Source: Castanea sativa (lineage: Eukaryota; Streptophyta; Magnoliopsida; Fagales; Fagaceae). From it: 64,000 bases of DNA. A program made the position numbers and the translations under genes. Numbering within the stretch: position 1 is the stretch's first letter; each line of letters begins with the position of its first letter. The stretch spans positions 90,092,001 through 90,156,000 of the forward strand of contig NC_134013.1 of the NCBI RefSeq assembly GCF_040712315.1, written 5' to 3'. Below are positions 12,126 to 24,224 of the stretch, piece by piece. The notes below the pieces were generated by a model. It was not told the origin of the DNA. It was given only the letters and a program-made list of their open reading frames with translations, and did not search any database.

Positions 12126-13078
12126 TTAGAGCATTCGCATCCCATATCTTCATACTATTCTATTTTACCATCTCAAAAAATCACTTTATCAGTTATACAA
12201 TACCATTTTACAATACACTCAACATCCCAACTTTTATTTTACCATACTACACATTAAAATAATATAAAAATATTTCTTACTTCTCTCTTTGATCTCTATT
12301 TCTCTTACTCTCTCAACCACCCACCACCACTACCACCACCCCCGTCCAACTTCTCAGTCACACCACTCACCTCCGTTGAGCAAAATCCAGCCAAAAAATC
12401 AAAATCCAAAATCCAGCCAAAATCCATAGCAAAATGCAAAATCCAACTCCAAAATCAAAATCAAAATCCAAAATCCAAAATCAAAACCAGAAACCCACCA
12501 CCGCCAGAACCCACGCCGCCGCTGCACCACTTGACCCACGCCCACATCAATCACAAACCCACCACCGCAAGAAACCCACGCCGCCGTTGCACCACTTGAC
12601 CCACGCCCACATCAGTCACAAACCCACTCGCTGATCTCCACCTGACCCACGCCCTCTCATCGATCTCCAACGCTAGAAACCACAAAAAATACCCAGAAAA
12701 TGATGAAGAAAATACCCTAAAAATGATCCACCCAAAGATTATCATGCCGAAGAGAATAAAAGTGAGAGAGGGTAGATAAGAAAACGATGAAGAAAGAGAG
12801 AGTTGAGAAAGAGAACAGAACAAGACCACATCGAGAAGGAATGTAAAGAAAAACGAGAGAGAGAGAGAAAAGTAATACATATGAGAGAATAAAATATTAT
12901 TTAAACTTGTACAATCTTGATATAGTGCCATTCTACATGTAGAATGACACTGTAGGAAGGTTGTAAAAAAATTTACAATTCTGAGCATTTACGATTCCAG
13001 ATGTGGGAGGTTTTTGAGGGAAAAATGCTAAATAAACCTTACATATGGCATTTAGCATTCCAGATGCGAATGCTTTAA
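12126..13078. mobile_element. Non-autonomous DNA transposon with GCATTCGCATC ends
   Basis: The left end reads TTTAGAGCATTCGCATCCC and the right end, inverted, TTAAAGCATTCGCATCTGG, about 950 bp apart. The interior contains CAAAATC-type low-complexity and GA-rich sequence and no transposase. Open frames inside (12434-12634 and 12551-12988) are low-complexity by-products. Confidence 0.65.
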
Positions 13079-13239
13079 CCCCATTTTCAACGCAGGCTTC
13101 CTAGTCAACATGAGCTGGACCCATGTTGCCTTTTGCACTTTTTATTCACATCTTTTTCTTGTTATCAAATCCAACCCCAATACAAGTTTAGCACTTAAGT
13201 AAATACTAACAAAATGCAAAATCGAAGTTATTCAAATGA

Positions 13240-13415
13240 GAAATGATATGTCCACAACATTTTCATAATAATTTTACAACAAATCCTACGTGGCAGGTTG
13301 TTACTAGTTGTTATTATTAGAGCAAAAAGGTAATCTTAGTATTAGGTTCAAATTTGAACCAATAACAACTAATTACTTATAATTTGTTGTAAAAATGTTG
13401 CAGACATAACATCTC
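13240..13415. mobile_element. Short MITE
   Basis: About 175 bp with inverted ends: ATGTCCACAACATTTTCATA at the left, and TTGTAAAAATGTTGCAGACAT at the right reading as its approximate reverse complement. Related sequence occurs at 30236-30610. Confidence 0.6.
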
Positions 13416-13744
13416 TCTATTCAAATTAAGCATAACCTTAAAGTGAAGGGTATAACAACTAAACTTGATCATGTTTGTTTATTTAACAAATAAGCTAAAC
13501 TTGAGCACAAGTATAAGCTTAATTATTAAACAATCGAAGCTCATATATAATAATTTGTTGGTGAACAAACTTGTGAACATACATTCTCAATTTAACTATA
13601 TACAATATTATATCCTTTATGTATTCTCTCCAAAAAATAAAGAAATAGACTTGAGAATATATTTTGTAAGTATGTAATTAAGTTTATATAATATCAAATT
13701 CATATTTGCAATTAATTGATAATACAGAAAATTAATACAAACAT

Positions 13745-14545
13745 GTTATTAACTCTCCGTTTGTTTTGAAGTAAATATTTTACACATTTTACAATATTTG
13801 ATTTGGTGTAAAATATGGTTAAATGTAAAATGTTTTACAGTCAAACGGTAAAACCAAGCCTAAAATAAATAAAAAATTTTACCCTTAAAACAAGCACAAA
13901 ACATTTTACTTGTTTACACAACCAACTCTTCTCCCCCTTCCTCTCTTGCTTGACTAACCCGTCTCCCACTCTCTCACCTTGGTTCTTCTCTCCCTCACCC
14001 ACCAACCACCACCACTTGCCAATGCATCATTGTCTTTTCCTCGTACAAACCCCTATCCTCCCTCTTCTTTTCTCTCTCGTATTGTTCCTTAGGATTCGAT
14101 TGACGAGCAACGATCATGGGGTTTTGGTGGCTGCTCTGATCTTGCTGCCATTGAGTTTGTTGGGTTTTTAGATTTTCAGAATAGGTTGTGTTCATGGATT
14201 TTCTTTTTGAGTTTTTGATTTCGGTTTGGGGTTTTTTTTTGGCTTTCTAATCTAGATTTTTGGGTTGTTAGCAGTTGGTTTTGGGTGACTATTTCTTGAA
14301 TGGTTGGTGGTGGTTTTGGTGGTTTTTTTTTTCCTTCCCAATTTGGATTTGGGGTGGTGGGTGGTGGTTTGTGCATCAGTGCTTGCATTTGGTGGGTTTT
14401 GAGAACTAGGTAAAACAAAACAAACACTTAAAATTATTCCCACGATATTTTCAAGTTTACAATCAGGCACACTAAAATGAAAATGTTTTACTAAAAACTT
14501 TACATGTAAAATAGTTTACTTTGAAACAAATAGAGTGTAAAGTTA
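13745..14545. mobile_element. Non-autonomous TIR transposon
   Basis: The left end CTCTCCGTTTGTTTTGAAGT (13752) is mirrored by ACTTTGAAACAAATAGAGTG near 14540. Runs of TTTTACA appear at both ends. The 0.8-kb interior has CT-rich and TGG-rich low-complexity sequence. I see no transposase. The open frames in it are not credible genes. Confidence 0.6.
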
Positions 14546-14699
14546 CAACTTATAGCGCTATATTTTTAGAATTTAACAAAACGAAGTTGATAAAAAGAAA
14601 TAAAATAACATGTTCAATTACATACAATACTCCTGTAAAATATATATATACAATATTATACTTATATATGTCAAAGTAATAGTAGTACAATACCATAAT

Positions 14700-15125
14700 A
14701 GACAATGGTGAAGGTGTTGGTGTTATTATCAGGGACGATACAAGAAGTGTGGTAGTAGCTTTAAGCAAAAAGACTAAAGCTCCTATGGATACTATAGGTT
14801 CAAGAGGCAAAAGCTTTTGAGTGGCCTCCTTTTCACTCATGACGTGGGAATTAGAGATTTTATTCTTCAAGGCGACTCCTTGATCATCCTCCAGCCTTTG
14901 AGTGAGCATTTCCTACCTCATTCATTTGCACCATTGTATTTGGTTTGATGTCTTCTACTTATGATTTTCATAGAGTTGAATTTTTACACGTGAGACAAGG
15001 TCATAGATCTGACCATCTTTTAGCTAAACATGCTTTAGGCATTAATGATTTCCCTACTTGAATTAAAGAGAATCATTGTTTTGTTGAACAAGCTCTTCCC
15101 ATGATATACTTTATTTTTTCCAATT
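14700..15125 (+). mobile_element. LINE RNase H domain remnant
   Basis: With stops and shifts the plus strand reads GVGVIIRDDTRSVVVALSKK, then KAPMDTIGSRGKSF, and near the end HVRQGHRSDHLLAKHALGIN. This is the RNase H-like (RVT_3) domain at the end of plant LINE ORF2 proteins. It is clearly decayed. Confidence 0.75.
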
Positions 15126-15551
15126 CTAAATAATATTCTTCGTCTATCCATTAAAATAAAAAAACAATGGTGGAAGAGGGAATAGACTATGGTGACCTAT
15201 TGAATTATAAGACTTTTAGCATAAATGCTCCCTTCTAGGGAAGAAGAAGTTTAAGATTGGACCCATCAGAATGGAATTTATAAGATAAAGGCATAAAACC
15301 TATGGGTATGTTTGTTTGGAGGTGAAATATGGTTGATGGAAAACTTTGGAGAGAAAATAGAAAGGAAAACTTTTTTGAGTATGTTTGGTTGGGTGGGGAG
15401 GAAGGAAAATAGGTGGGGCTTGGGTGTTTTCTCCCTAGGTCCACCAAAAAGTTTTCTCCCTAAAATGGAGAGAAAACTGAAGGGAGAAAATGAGGCTACT
15501 TAATGGATAAAAATGCCTATATCCAGTTCATTTCTTCTTCTTTTTTTTGCT

Positions 15552-15557
<6 letters not shown>

Positions 15558-15589
<32 letters not shown>
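15558..15589. repeat. (GT)n microsatellite
   Basis: A run of about sixteen GT dinucleotides directly before the nested LTR. Confidence 0.9.
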
Positions 15590-15591
<2 letters not shown>

Positions 15592-15779
15592 GGCACGTTG
15601 CTTCTGTAACACCCCATGATTTTGATACCAATTTAATTATTATATGTAAATTAAAAAAAGGAGGCTTACAATTAAATGGATTTAATTGAATTGGGCCTAC
15701 GATATTAAAAATAAGATAAATACTATAGAATATAGGCCTTAATAAGCTTTTAAAAACTCTAACATTTTATCTCTTAAGA

Positions 15780-15886
15780 TCAAGGAAGTCAATACCGTAC
15801 CGGAGGCTGTACCGGTTTGGCCACCGGTATGATATATTTCGGATACCGGTTAATACCGGTGTACCGTTTCGGGTTTACCGCTATTT

Positions 15887-15918
<32 letters not shown>

Positions 15919-16338
15919 TACACACACACACCAAAATCTCTAGAACCATGTTTATAAGCATATAATATTTCACTTATATTATAGTAAATATAAAAGTTTA
16001 TCATAAAACATTACCTCAATTCAGAACAAATTATTCATAGTTTTAGACTTTAGTATCAATTAAAAGGAAAAAAAAAACACAATATAAAAAATAGAAAGCT
16101 TAGTTGTTCATTGCATACTAAGAAAACAAATAATACTAATAAGTTAATGTAAATAAGTTACCATTATGCCCTTACAAAAATTGAAAAATTACAAAACTAA
16201 AAAAAAAAAAAAGGTTTTTTTCTGTACCGGTATGGCCGGTATTTTTTCCGGTACAAAATAAAAGTGTACCGGTACTGGTGCACTAGCTGGTACGGTATGT
16301 ACCAGCCGATACCAGTACGATATCGGTAACCTTGCTTA
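15780..16338. mobile_element. TACCGG-rich inserted element
   Basis: Both ends are rich in TACCGGT motifs in opposite orientation (AATACCGTACCGGAGGCTGT at the left, and GATACCAGTACGATATCGGT as the inverse at the right). A TA/CA microsatellite sits at about 15890-15932. It looks like a non-autonomous foldback element inserted in the surrounding LTR. Confidence 0.5.
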
Positions 16339-17479
16339 AGATATGTGTGTGTGTGTATATATATATAAGATTTTCTTTTGTTTTAGCCGCAACACACGGT
16401 TGAACCACTTATTTTTTTCTGCTTTGCGGCTGAACATGAGACTACACCAGGTATGGTTTCCTTTAGCTCTAAATTTAGGGAGTCGAATATTCAATGGCTA
16501 GACTTGTTCCACGTTTGCAGGAAAGAGCTGTGCTGGAAATTACTTTAGTAGCTAATAGGATAATAGGCATCACTTTATAAAACCTAACCTATCAATATAT
16601 TAAAAGAAAAAAAAGACTTCTATGCATATGTTTGACTTGCCGATCTCCACCTATCTTTATATTAATGGAGAAGATGACTTATAATTGTTATTTTTGTTTT
16701 CCCCTATTCTCATCGTCAGATATGGTCTTGACCTTTCAGCCACTAGCAAGTTGAGATGCTTTCTTAAAACAAGAAATTTCCAACAAAGAAAATATCTAGA
16801 TATTTCTTATATCCTTTCCAATGACAATGACATCAAAATAATGCTTTCATTGTCTTTCTATATTAGCAAAGAAAGCGTCCACTAACTAGGAATGAAATTG
16901 CGTAGTAGAGAGGGACAAGAAATTTGAGCAAAAGTAGGCCCTACATATTGTTTGAATTATACTGCAGCCTCAGGACCACAATCAGAGTGGTACGAGAATC
17001 TAACATCTCCATAGGCTTGAACGATGATAGATTAAACTATTTAAGTGTGAAAACTGATTTTAAGTAGAAAATTGTGTATTAATAGACAAATCTTTGGTGT
17101 TGCTAGATCCTACTTCTACTGATTTGTTGTAATTCAAGGAAGGTTGGTTTCATATTTTTACAAAGGTAAGTCGTGCTTACTAATTTTGGGGGTTTTCCCA
17201 AAATAGTGTCGATTATTAAACTATTCTATATCAAAGAAATATGTTGATATTCTATATATAAATTGATATTTTATAAATGTTTGATGTGCACATTGATTAT
17301 TCATTATATGAAAAACTTGTGGGACAACCTAAATTTATTTAAACTTGTATGTGTGAATATATCTTTATATTTTGAGAATTATGAATGAATTATTTTTGTG
17401 AGCATATTGAACATGTTTTGAAAACCTATGGCAAGTCGTAATTAAAAACTCAGTATTGTATTTAGTTTTTAGTAAGAGA

Positions 17480-17620
17480 CAATCATACTGCAACTGGTCT
17501 TTAGCAAGGGATGGTCCCAGAAAATGGGACAGTGCACATTTGATAGCTCCTTAGCAAGGGAATATACTATTGAGAATCTAAAAAGGAAGCTCCTTAGCAA
17601 GGGAGTGCACATTTAGGTTC
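17480..17620. repeat. CTCCTTAGCAAGGGA degenerate tandem repeats
   Basis: At least four spaced, imperfect copies of (T)TTAGCAAGGGA occur between 17500 and 17612. They lie inside the solo LTR. Confidence 0.6.
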
Positions 17621-18670
17621 CAAAGGAGCCATCCTTAAGAAAATGAATGAAAATGAGGTTTTAGTCTTAAAAGGGGATAGCACAACCCTGTCAACGAGGT
17701 GTAAACGTTGACCACGAGAAAAGCCTAGAAAATTATTTATATGATGGTATTGATACATGTATTATGATGGCTCACAATAAAAAAAAATATTTTTTTATAT
17801 ATGAAATATTTGATGATAAAATATTGATGAATTATAAGTTATGAATTTGTTGTAAGAATTATTTATTTGAAAAGTTTGTTCCCATATCCTAATGTTGGGG
17901 AATTCCACTTATTGAGTTATCTCACCCCCCTTTATTTTCTCTTTACAGATACATTAGAGAGATTATTGGAGTAGATATTCTTGGAAGGCAACAGTTATGA
18001 ATTATTTTGTGAAACTGAGGATTTTATTATTATTTTTATGGCATTAAACATTGTACTGGGGAATTATTTTGAGGATGCTTTGTCTTTGGTGGATTAGATT
18101 TCTGACATTTGTGAGGAGATTTTAGGTTGTTGGTTACTTTTATTTAATATTTTTTATTATGAATTATTCAAATTGAATAGACTTTTATTACTTATGATTT
18201 TGGGGGCGTTACAACCTCTTCTTTTATTTTTCTTTTTCCTTTCTTTTTCTTTTCTTTTCTTTCCTGGAAAAATGGACGTTGGTTTTTTTTTTTTTTTTTT
18301 TTATCATTTTTTGATTTCTTGTGCTGTAGGGTGGGCACGTTGCCTTTTTTTTTTTTTTTTTGGGCTCTAGGTGTGATAGTTTTTTTTTTTTTTTTTTTTT
18401 TGTTTAACTAGATATGATTTTTTTTTAGAACGTGATTTTTATTTTTTAATAAATTAGGTGGTTGCTTTTTTTTTTTAGTCACTTTTTTGTTTTAATTGAT
18501 CATCATTTTTTAACAAGGGTGAATGAGTAAATTTATACAAATCCATTGTTTCCATTCCTCCACTTTTCCACTCCCAACCAAACAAAAATGAGAGAAATTA
18601 AAATATTTTCTATCCTCTTATCATTTTTTATCTTCTCACTTTTTCACCCCTCCAACCAAACGGACCCTAA

Positions 18671-19234
18671 AGGAATTCAAAATACTTATATAATTTAACA
18701 ATTAAAAATTGATACAAACGATAGGGATCTATATTGTACACCATAGTAGAGAGCTTACTCAGGGGTCGTTTGGTAACGTTGTTTGTATTTTTTGAAAATA
18801 CGTATGAGTGAAAAAGTGTGTGAAAATATGTATAATGTTGTTTAAAAACTGAAAACCTATGTTTAAACACATATACCAAACAGATCCTTAATTTTACAAG
18901 TTGTCTTTTTGTATTTATTAATTGGCTAAAATTTTTTTTTTTTTTTAGAATACTAAGTATTTTAACACACATACAAAAAAAAAGGAAAAAAAATTTTAAA
19001 TAAGCTAATAGTGGTGTATATTTAAAATTGTTTAATTCTTAAATACACAGCAAAAATGTTAAACCTCTATAACTCAATTGGCATACATGCATTGTACTTT
19101 GGAGGTGGGTAAAATATATGTGTACTGCGCTTGTTTTACTTTGCAAATTACAACTGGGTTGAACTCACGATTTCAAATAATTTAATGTATTGTATAATTC
19201 TAGCAGCCGACCGGGCCGACACGTTTGTCATGAC
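18671..19234. other. AT-rich intergenic DNA
   Basis: A short MITE-like block at about 18765-18895 has inverted ends (GGGTCGTTTGGTAACGTTGT and ACCAAACAGATCC). Nothing else is recognised. Confidence 0.4.
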
Positions 19235-19959
19235 CAGCGTAAGATAAAATTTGGAGTGCTTCACTTTTTTCTTTTGTTTGAACTTTGAAGTCAACATTCC
19301 AGACAAGTATACGCAGTGAGAGGCAGAAGTTGAAGATTGGACACTGTAACGGGCTCCTAATCGCTATCTCCTTGTTGGTGGGTGCTTCGAGCTGCAGCTA
19401 CTAGCGCTAATACTGATTCTATTAAGGGTTAGTCTTCTTTGTCCCGTTCCACAGTATTTATATGGCTTTCTTTTTGGTTGTGGAAAATGACTAGTCTAGG
19501 CTGTATGTTGAAGATTTTTAATCTAAGAGATGTCAGTGGAAATGGAAAGAAAAAAGAGCAGAATCAACGTAGAGATGTAGTTCAGGTGTGAGCGGTTAAG
19601 AATTCCACGTAGTTACGCTGCCCAGACAAGACCCAATACACCCGCCAGATAATCTAGTGACTTTTTTTAAGCAACAAAACCAGCCACAACAGCCAAAGGC
19701 TACAATTTAAGCACGTACTTCTATCGACAACAACTAGACAGAGCCAGCTAAACTACCCAACCAAGTCAAATTATACAAACACACGGACCGGGGACAAGAT
19801 CTCAGCAGCTAACTAACCAAGACACAAGGTAATCACAGCAATAAAGCTAACAACCAAATATCCACACAGCAGATCAGCAAGAAGAACTCTGCAAATCTAC
19901 TAGAGCGTTGTACTGCCACACAGATCAAGCTTTAGGCTTGAATTCAACATCTGAGAGAC

Positions 19960-20745
19960 CCCATCTTGTGTAGATTTTTTTTTGTTGACACTACAGTTGG
20001 GATATACACCATTACTTTCAATCCTGGTCTTCACCCGATTCCTTATGACCCTTAAAATTTGTTCCTCTGTTTACATAGTTCCCTGATGCTTAACAGCATT
20101 CCTTCGAGCCCAAATGTGGTATATTCCAGCACTGAAACCCACTAACCTAGCCTGCAACAATCAGCCCTTAAAGATTTTCCCATTCTAGTTATGTATTTCC
20201 CAGGTATTGAGGTTATCCCATTCATCATCAAGGCCTTCTTTGACGGCGCCAGCTTTAACTGTCCTCCAAATATTTTTAGAAAATGGGCACCTGAAGAAGG
20301 GGTGATCTCTATTTTCAATGCTTGCTCTGCACAACACATATAAAATGTCACAAATAATTCCCTAACTAACTATCCTTTCACTACTAGATTATTTGTCCCT
20401 CAAAGCCAACCAACTAATGAAAGTATGCCTTGGAATGAGTTTGACAAACCAAACAATTTTATACCAATTAACAATAGGTCACCTTAGCCAAATTTAGTCC
20501 CAAACACTTGAGACAAAAATTTACAGATTTAGAGAGAGTTCATACAGACTTATCACATTCACCAATATAAATCCATGGCAATTTACTTAGAGTAGTAACA
20601 AGTTCATCAAACCTTGCATAGCCCCAATTCCAAGCCTTGTCTAGAATCACACTAGATAGATTTGCATTTATTGAGCGGGCATCATCAAACACTATTCTAT
20701 GCCCAAATTTTGATAGAGAGGGCCATCTAGGTGTCAATTATCATG
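19960..20745 (-). mobile_element. LINE ORF2 fragment present only in unit 1
   Basis: On the minus strand, FGHRIVFDDARSINANLSSV and ARFDELVTTLSKLPWI come first, then, with frame breaks, ITPSSGAHFLKIFGGQLKLA and HIWARRNAVKHQ. These are the pre-zf-RVT and zf-RVT regions of a plant LINE. Unit 2 lacks it: there the flanks at about 56640 and 56990 lie close together. It is probably a later insertion. Confidence 0.7.
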
Positions 20746-20802
20746 CCACATGTAAACATTGAGGGATTTTGATAAATTAATAGTTTTTATTTATCTAAGC
20801 AG

Positions 20803-20927
20803 TATCTCCTTAAAGGTTAGTGGATGATGAAGAGAAGTCAATATCAAAGGAGAACGAAAGGAAGAAAAATGATATAGATGATTGTTAAAGAAGTCTAATT
20901 CAAGCAAAGCTGCAAGAGCAAATTGAG
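20803..20927 (+). other. Conserved upstream exon of NLR-1 (putative)
   Basis: A 125-nt block is bounded by TTTATCTAAGCAG and GAG|GTATGTGTTC, good acceptor and donor sites. The same borders occur at 57023-57148 upstream of NLR-2, and the interior is about 85% alike by eye (GGAGAACGAAAGGAAGAAAA). It is probably a 5' untranslated exon spliced toward the coding exon at 25179. Coding potential is not conserved between the two copies. Confidence 0.4.
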
Positions 20928-21167
20928 GTATGTGTTCTTTTTGATAATGTTGTTGATTCATAAAATGTTGTAGATACATACATGATAATAAAATATATGT
21001 TGTATTTTATTTTTTTATTCTAAATTATTATCTAAATGACTTACAGCTGATACAATGTGGGTTTTATGATTTTGATGTAGTAACGTCAAAGTTGCATGCA
21101 AAGGAAGAGAGTTATTCAATGAGTAGCGGGTGGGGAGGTATTGCTCAACCAAAAACACTAGTCACAA

Positions 21168-21170
<3 letters not shown>

Positions 21171-21232
<62 letters not shown>
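21171..21232. repeat. (TA)n microsatellite
   Basis: A long TA run followed by a T-run, upstream of NLR-1. Confidence 0.9.
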
Positions 21233-21238
<6 letters not shown>

Positions 21239-21629
21239 TTTCATTCAATTATCAAAAGCTATCTTTACAATGACATAACATGGCTCTTTATACAATAAAG
21301 AGTTAGTTATGATGACATCATAACTAGCAAACTCACTACTCCTAGCACATGCTAAATAATCACAAGCTATATCTAATACAACGCTTATTCCACATGTCTG
21401 ACTAACTTTTAAATCAATCAATCACATGCCTAAAATATTTGATAATATGTTCTAAATATAGCCTTGCTTGGAGTTGGTACTTTTTTTCTTGGCTTCATCA
21501 AGATATACTCAGCCATATGAATTTGCTTGCTTCAAATGCTTTGCATCAGATATTTGTTACTCATTTTCATTGTGGAAGCTTATGGTGTGCTTTTGGTATT
21601 TGAAAAAGCTTAGTTCTTTTAATCAACCC

Positions 21630-22690
21630 CTATAAGGAAAATAGATTTGGAGTTTTGTGGTGGAGAAGAATAATCTTTGGAGAAGGCTCATTTAGGTAAT
21701 ATGGAGAAGAGTGGAGGTTGGACAATGGAGTGGATTAAGCGACATTAAGATGTTAGTTTGTGGAAGAGTATAAGTGGGGGATGGGATTTCTTCAACTACT
21801 TAATATTTGATGTACGAGAGGGATATCGAGTGAGGTTTTGGACAAATGTCTAGAGTGAAGTAAAGATTTGTTCCCATATTTGTATACCTTAGCTGTTGAC
21901 AGGGAAGCTGCAGTACCTTTTATCTAGACAACCCATCCGAGGGTGAGGTTAGGCATTGGAATCCTCCATTCGTTTGGCGTTATCAAGATTGAGAACTAGA
22001 ATCAGCTATATTTTTTTTTTTTGAGATGCTCTATAAACACTAGCCTTCATCTCATGGTGGAGATTTAGTTTTGTGGATGCCAACAAAGAAGGGGATATTT
22101 AAGGTTTGTTCCTATCATAATGCCCTTAGGGGTTTCACATGCCACTCTTTTCCATGAAAGAGCATTTGGGGTGCTAGGATCCCTTGAAAGATGGTGTTTT
22201 TTTTTTTGTGTGGACTGCAACTATAGGAAAAAATTTGACATTTGATAATCTCCATAATAGGCTCTTATTGATGGTTGATTGGTGTTGTATGTGTAAAAGG
22301 AGTGGAGAATTAATTAATCATTTGCTACTCCATTGCTCTTTCACAACAAATATTTGGTCATTTATTTTTGCATTGTTTGGGATAGTTTGGGACCTTGGGT
22401 GATGCCAAAATCTGTGACTGAGCTCTTGGAAAGTTGGCCAGGACATGCCCATTGCCGTGTCAAGCCTTAACTGTTATGTGGAATCTTTGGAGCGAAAGAA
22501 ATATGAGAACTCTTGATGGTGGTGAGCAATCCAATTTTGTCATCAAAGTTTCTTTTGAGGCCCCTGTATGATTAGATGACTGCCTTAGGTACCATCCCCT
22601 CATTGTCTTTCGTTAATTTGTAGATTTTTTTGTCTCTGTGATTGTACTTTTTGGAAAGGAATTTATATGTGGTCGTTCCTTTTCTTTTTT
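21630..22690 (+). mobile_element. LINE ORF2 C-terminal remnant (zf-RVT)
   Basis: The best frame (22184-22402) reads FFVWTATIGKNLTFDNLHNR and then DWCCMCKRSGELINHLLLHC. This is the zf-RVT Cys/His motif of plant LINEs. Upstream pieces such as VGDGI and the broken RIIFGEGSF match the region before it. A homologous remnant lies at 57880-58860, so it was already there before the module duplicated. Confidence 0.8.
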
Positions 22691-24160
22691 AAGAAAATTA
22701 CTTGAGAGAAAAAAAAAAAAAAAAAACCCTCTATTTAGGGTTTGAAAAAGCCCAAATTTCATTAGGAATAGGTATTAATCATCTTTATGTGGATTTAATA
22801 TTTTCTATTCAAAAGACGAGAATAAATTTTTAGAAGCTATAAAACTTAATTTGAGGTTGATGTGATATGACTTTCTCTAAGGTATGATGCGAGGAAATGT
22901 TGGAATCATACTTGGAATGTATTTTTGTTTTTTTATGTCTTTTTTTTTTTCATCCTTAAATTTTCGGGTGCGGATTATGTTCAGTATAGATATAGTGACA
23001 CGTGTCCAAAAATGGACACGTGTCACAATCGTAGCAGGTCCAGTGTCATTGGACATTGGACGAAAGCTGCTTCCTAAATTTTCAACAACTTGAAACCTTG
23101 CAAACACATTCATAATAATTTGTCACTTATAAATCCCTACAACCAAATAACTCAAACCCTAAACCACGCATACATGAAATAGAGACCCAAATAACCCCCA
23201 AACGTTCAAGTTCTGTGCTCGGGTTGCTATTCACAGCCCTGTAATAGCAACACAAACCTTAGGTTTTCCCTTTATCTCTTCCAAGACGGTTACTTTATCC
23301 TTGTTAGAAACCCTATATACCTTACAATTTTTCCAGCTTTTTTTTTTTTTTCTACAAAAACCTAACACTAATTCTTAAAAATTCTAGCTGTCCAGAACTT
23401 CTAAATTTGATTTGGATTGTTCTCCTTTGCCTTATGTTGCTAAATTTGTTTTGATGCTTTAGTTTTAGTTTTGTTCTTGTGTGTGTGGTGGGAATTAAGT
23501 TATGTTATTCAGGTTTGGGTATTGTTTCGTCTGGGTTGAAGCTATGGCTTAGGTGTTGACGTTGTGATTGAGGTCTTCGCTACTGAACAATTTCTTGTGA
23601 GATCATGTTGGATGCCTTGTCAAAGAGGTCTTCTCTGAGAGGCAATTCATATCCGCCACAACTATTGGTGGCAAAATCTTAATAATGAACCTGCCACCTC
23701 TTTTGGAGATTGATTGGATAGTTAGTTTGGTCGAGCCTTGTTAGTCATGAGCGGGTTTTATTTTATTTTAGGACAGTAAAGAAAAATAAATTAAGAAAAT
23801 GGTGTTTGCTGCGGCACATTCCACATAGATTGCTAATGCTACCTCTATTTGTGAAAATTTTCAGTAAAATTGGTTGTACCTGACCCCACCACATAGGCTA
23901 ATTATTGTTTTGCACTCCTGGATGTAAATTTTTTTGCATAATGTTCACACTTTCCTACCAATTGTCCACATTTTTCACATGATATGAAATTCTTTGGACA
24001 GGATGTGAAAGAGTGTGGACACTCTTAGATGTGAAACAATCAAAGCCCCTTTCTATAATGCCCCTATTGCTTATGTTACTCTTTCTATAAAAAAAGTCTT
24101 GCTTATATTAAAAGGGATTAATTTTTGCATGGTGACCTGATGTCAAAATCATACAGTGAC

Positions 24161-24223
<63 letters not shown>
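24161..24223. repeat. (GT)n(AT)n microsatellite
   Basis: A GT run passing into a long AT run about 1 kb upstream of the NLR-1 ATG. The same position upstream of NLR-2 has a TA run (60041-60088). Confidence 0.9.

Positions 24224-24224
<1 letters not shown>

Larger units (their letters stand above)
15605..18213. mobile_element. Gypsy-type solo LTR (about 2.6 kb)
   Basis: It starts TGTAACACCCCATGATTTTG and ends TTATGATTTTGGGGGCGTTACA, the TGTAACxCC...GGxGTTACA ends common in plant Gypsy LTRs. Inside is a degenerate tandem repeat with CTCCTTAGCAAGGGA units (about 17490-17620), also typical of such LTRs. The target-site duplication is unclear (GCTTC against ACCTC). No internal coding domain is present, so it is a solo LTR or a badly decayed copy. 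Confidence 0.55.
15300..18670. mobile_element. TIR element split by a nested LTR
   Basis: GGGTATGTTTGTTTGGAGGT at about 15303 pairs with CACCCCTCCAACCAAACGGACCCT ending near 18669, which is its inverse. The interior next to both ends resembles the two halves of a short TIR element (GGAGAGAAAATAGAAAGG and inverse). The space between is filled by a solo LTR and microsatellites. Confidence 0.55.

Noticed and set aside
12434..12988. Pro/Lys-rich and Ser/Leu-rich open frames on both strands
   Set aside because: They lie inside a non-autonomous transposon and come from low-complexity CAAAATC and GA-rich tracts.
13950..14470. Several 60-80 residue open frames
   Set aside because: Overlapping low-complexity frames on both strands within a TIR element; no domain recognised.
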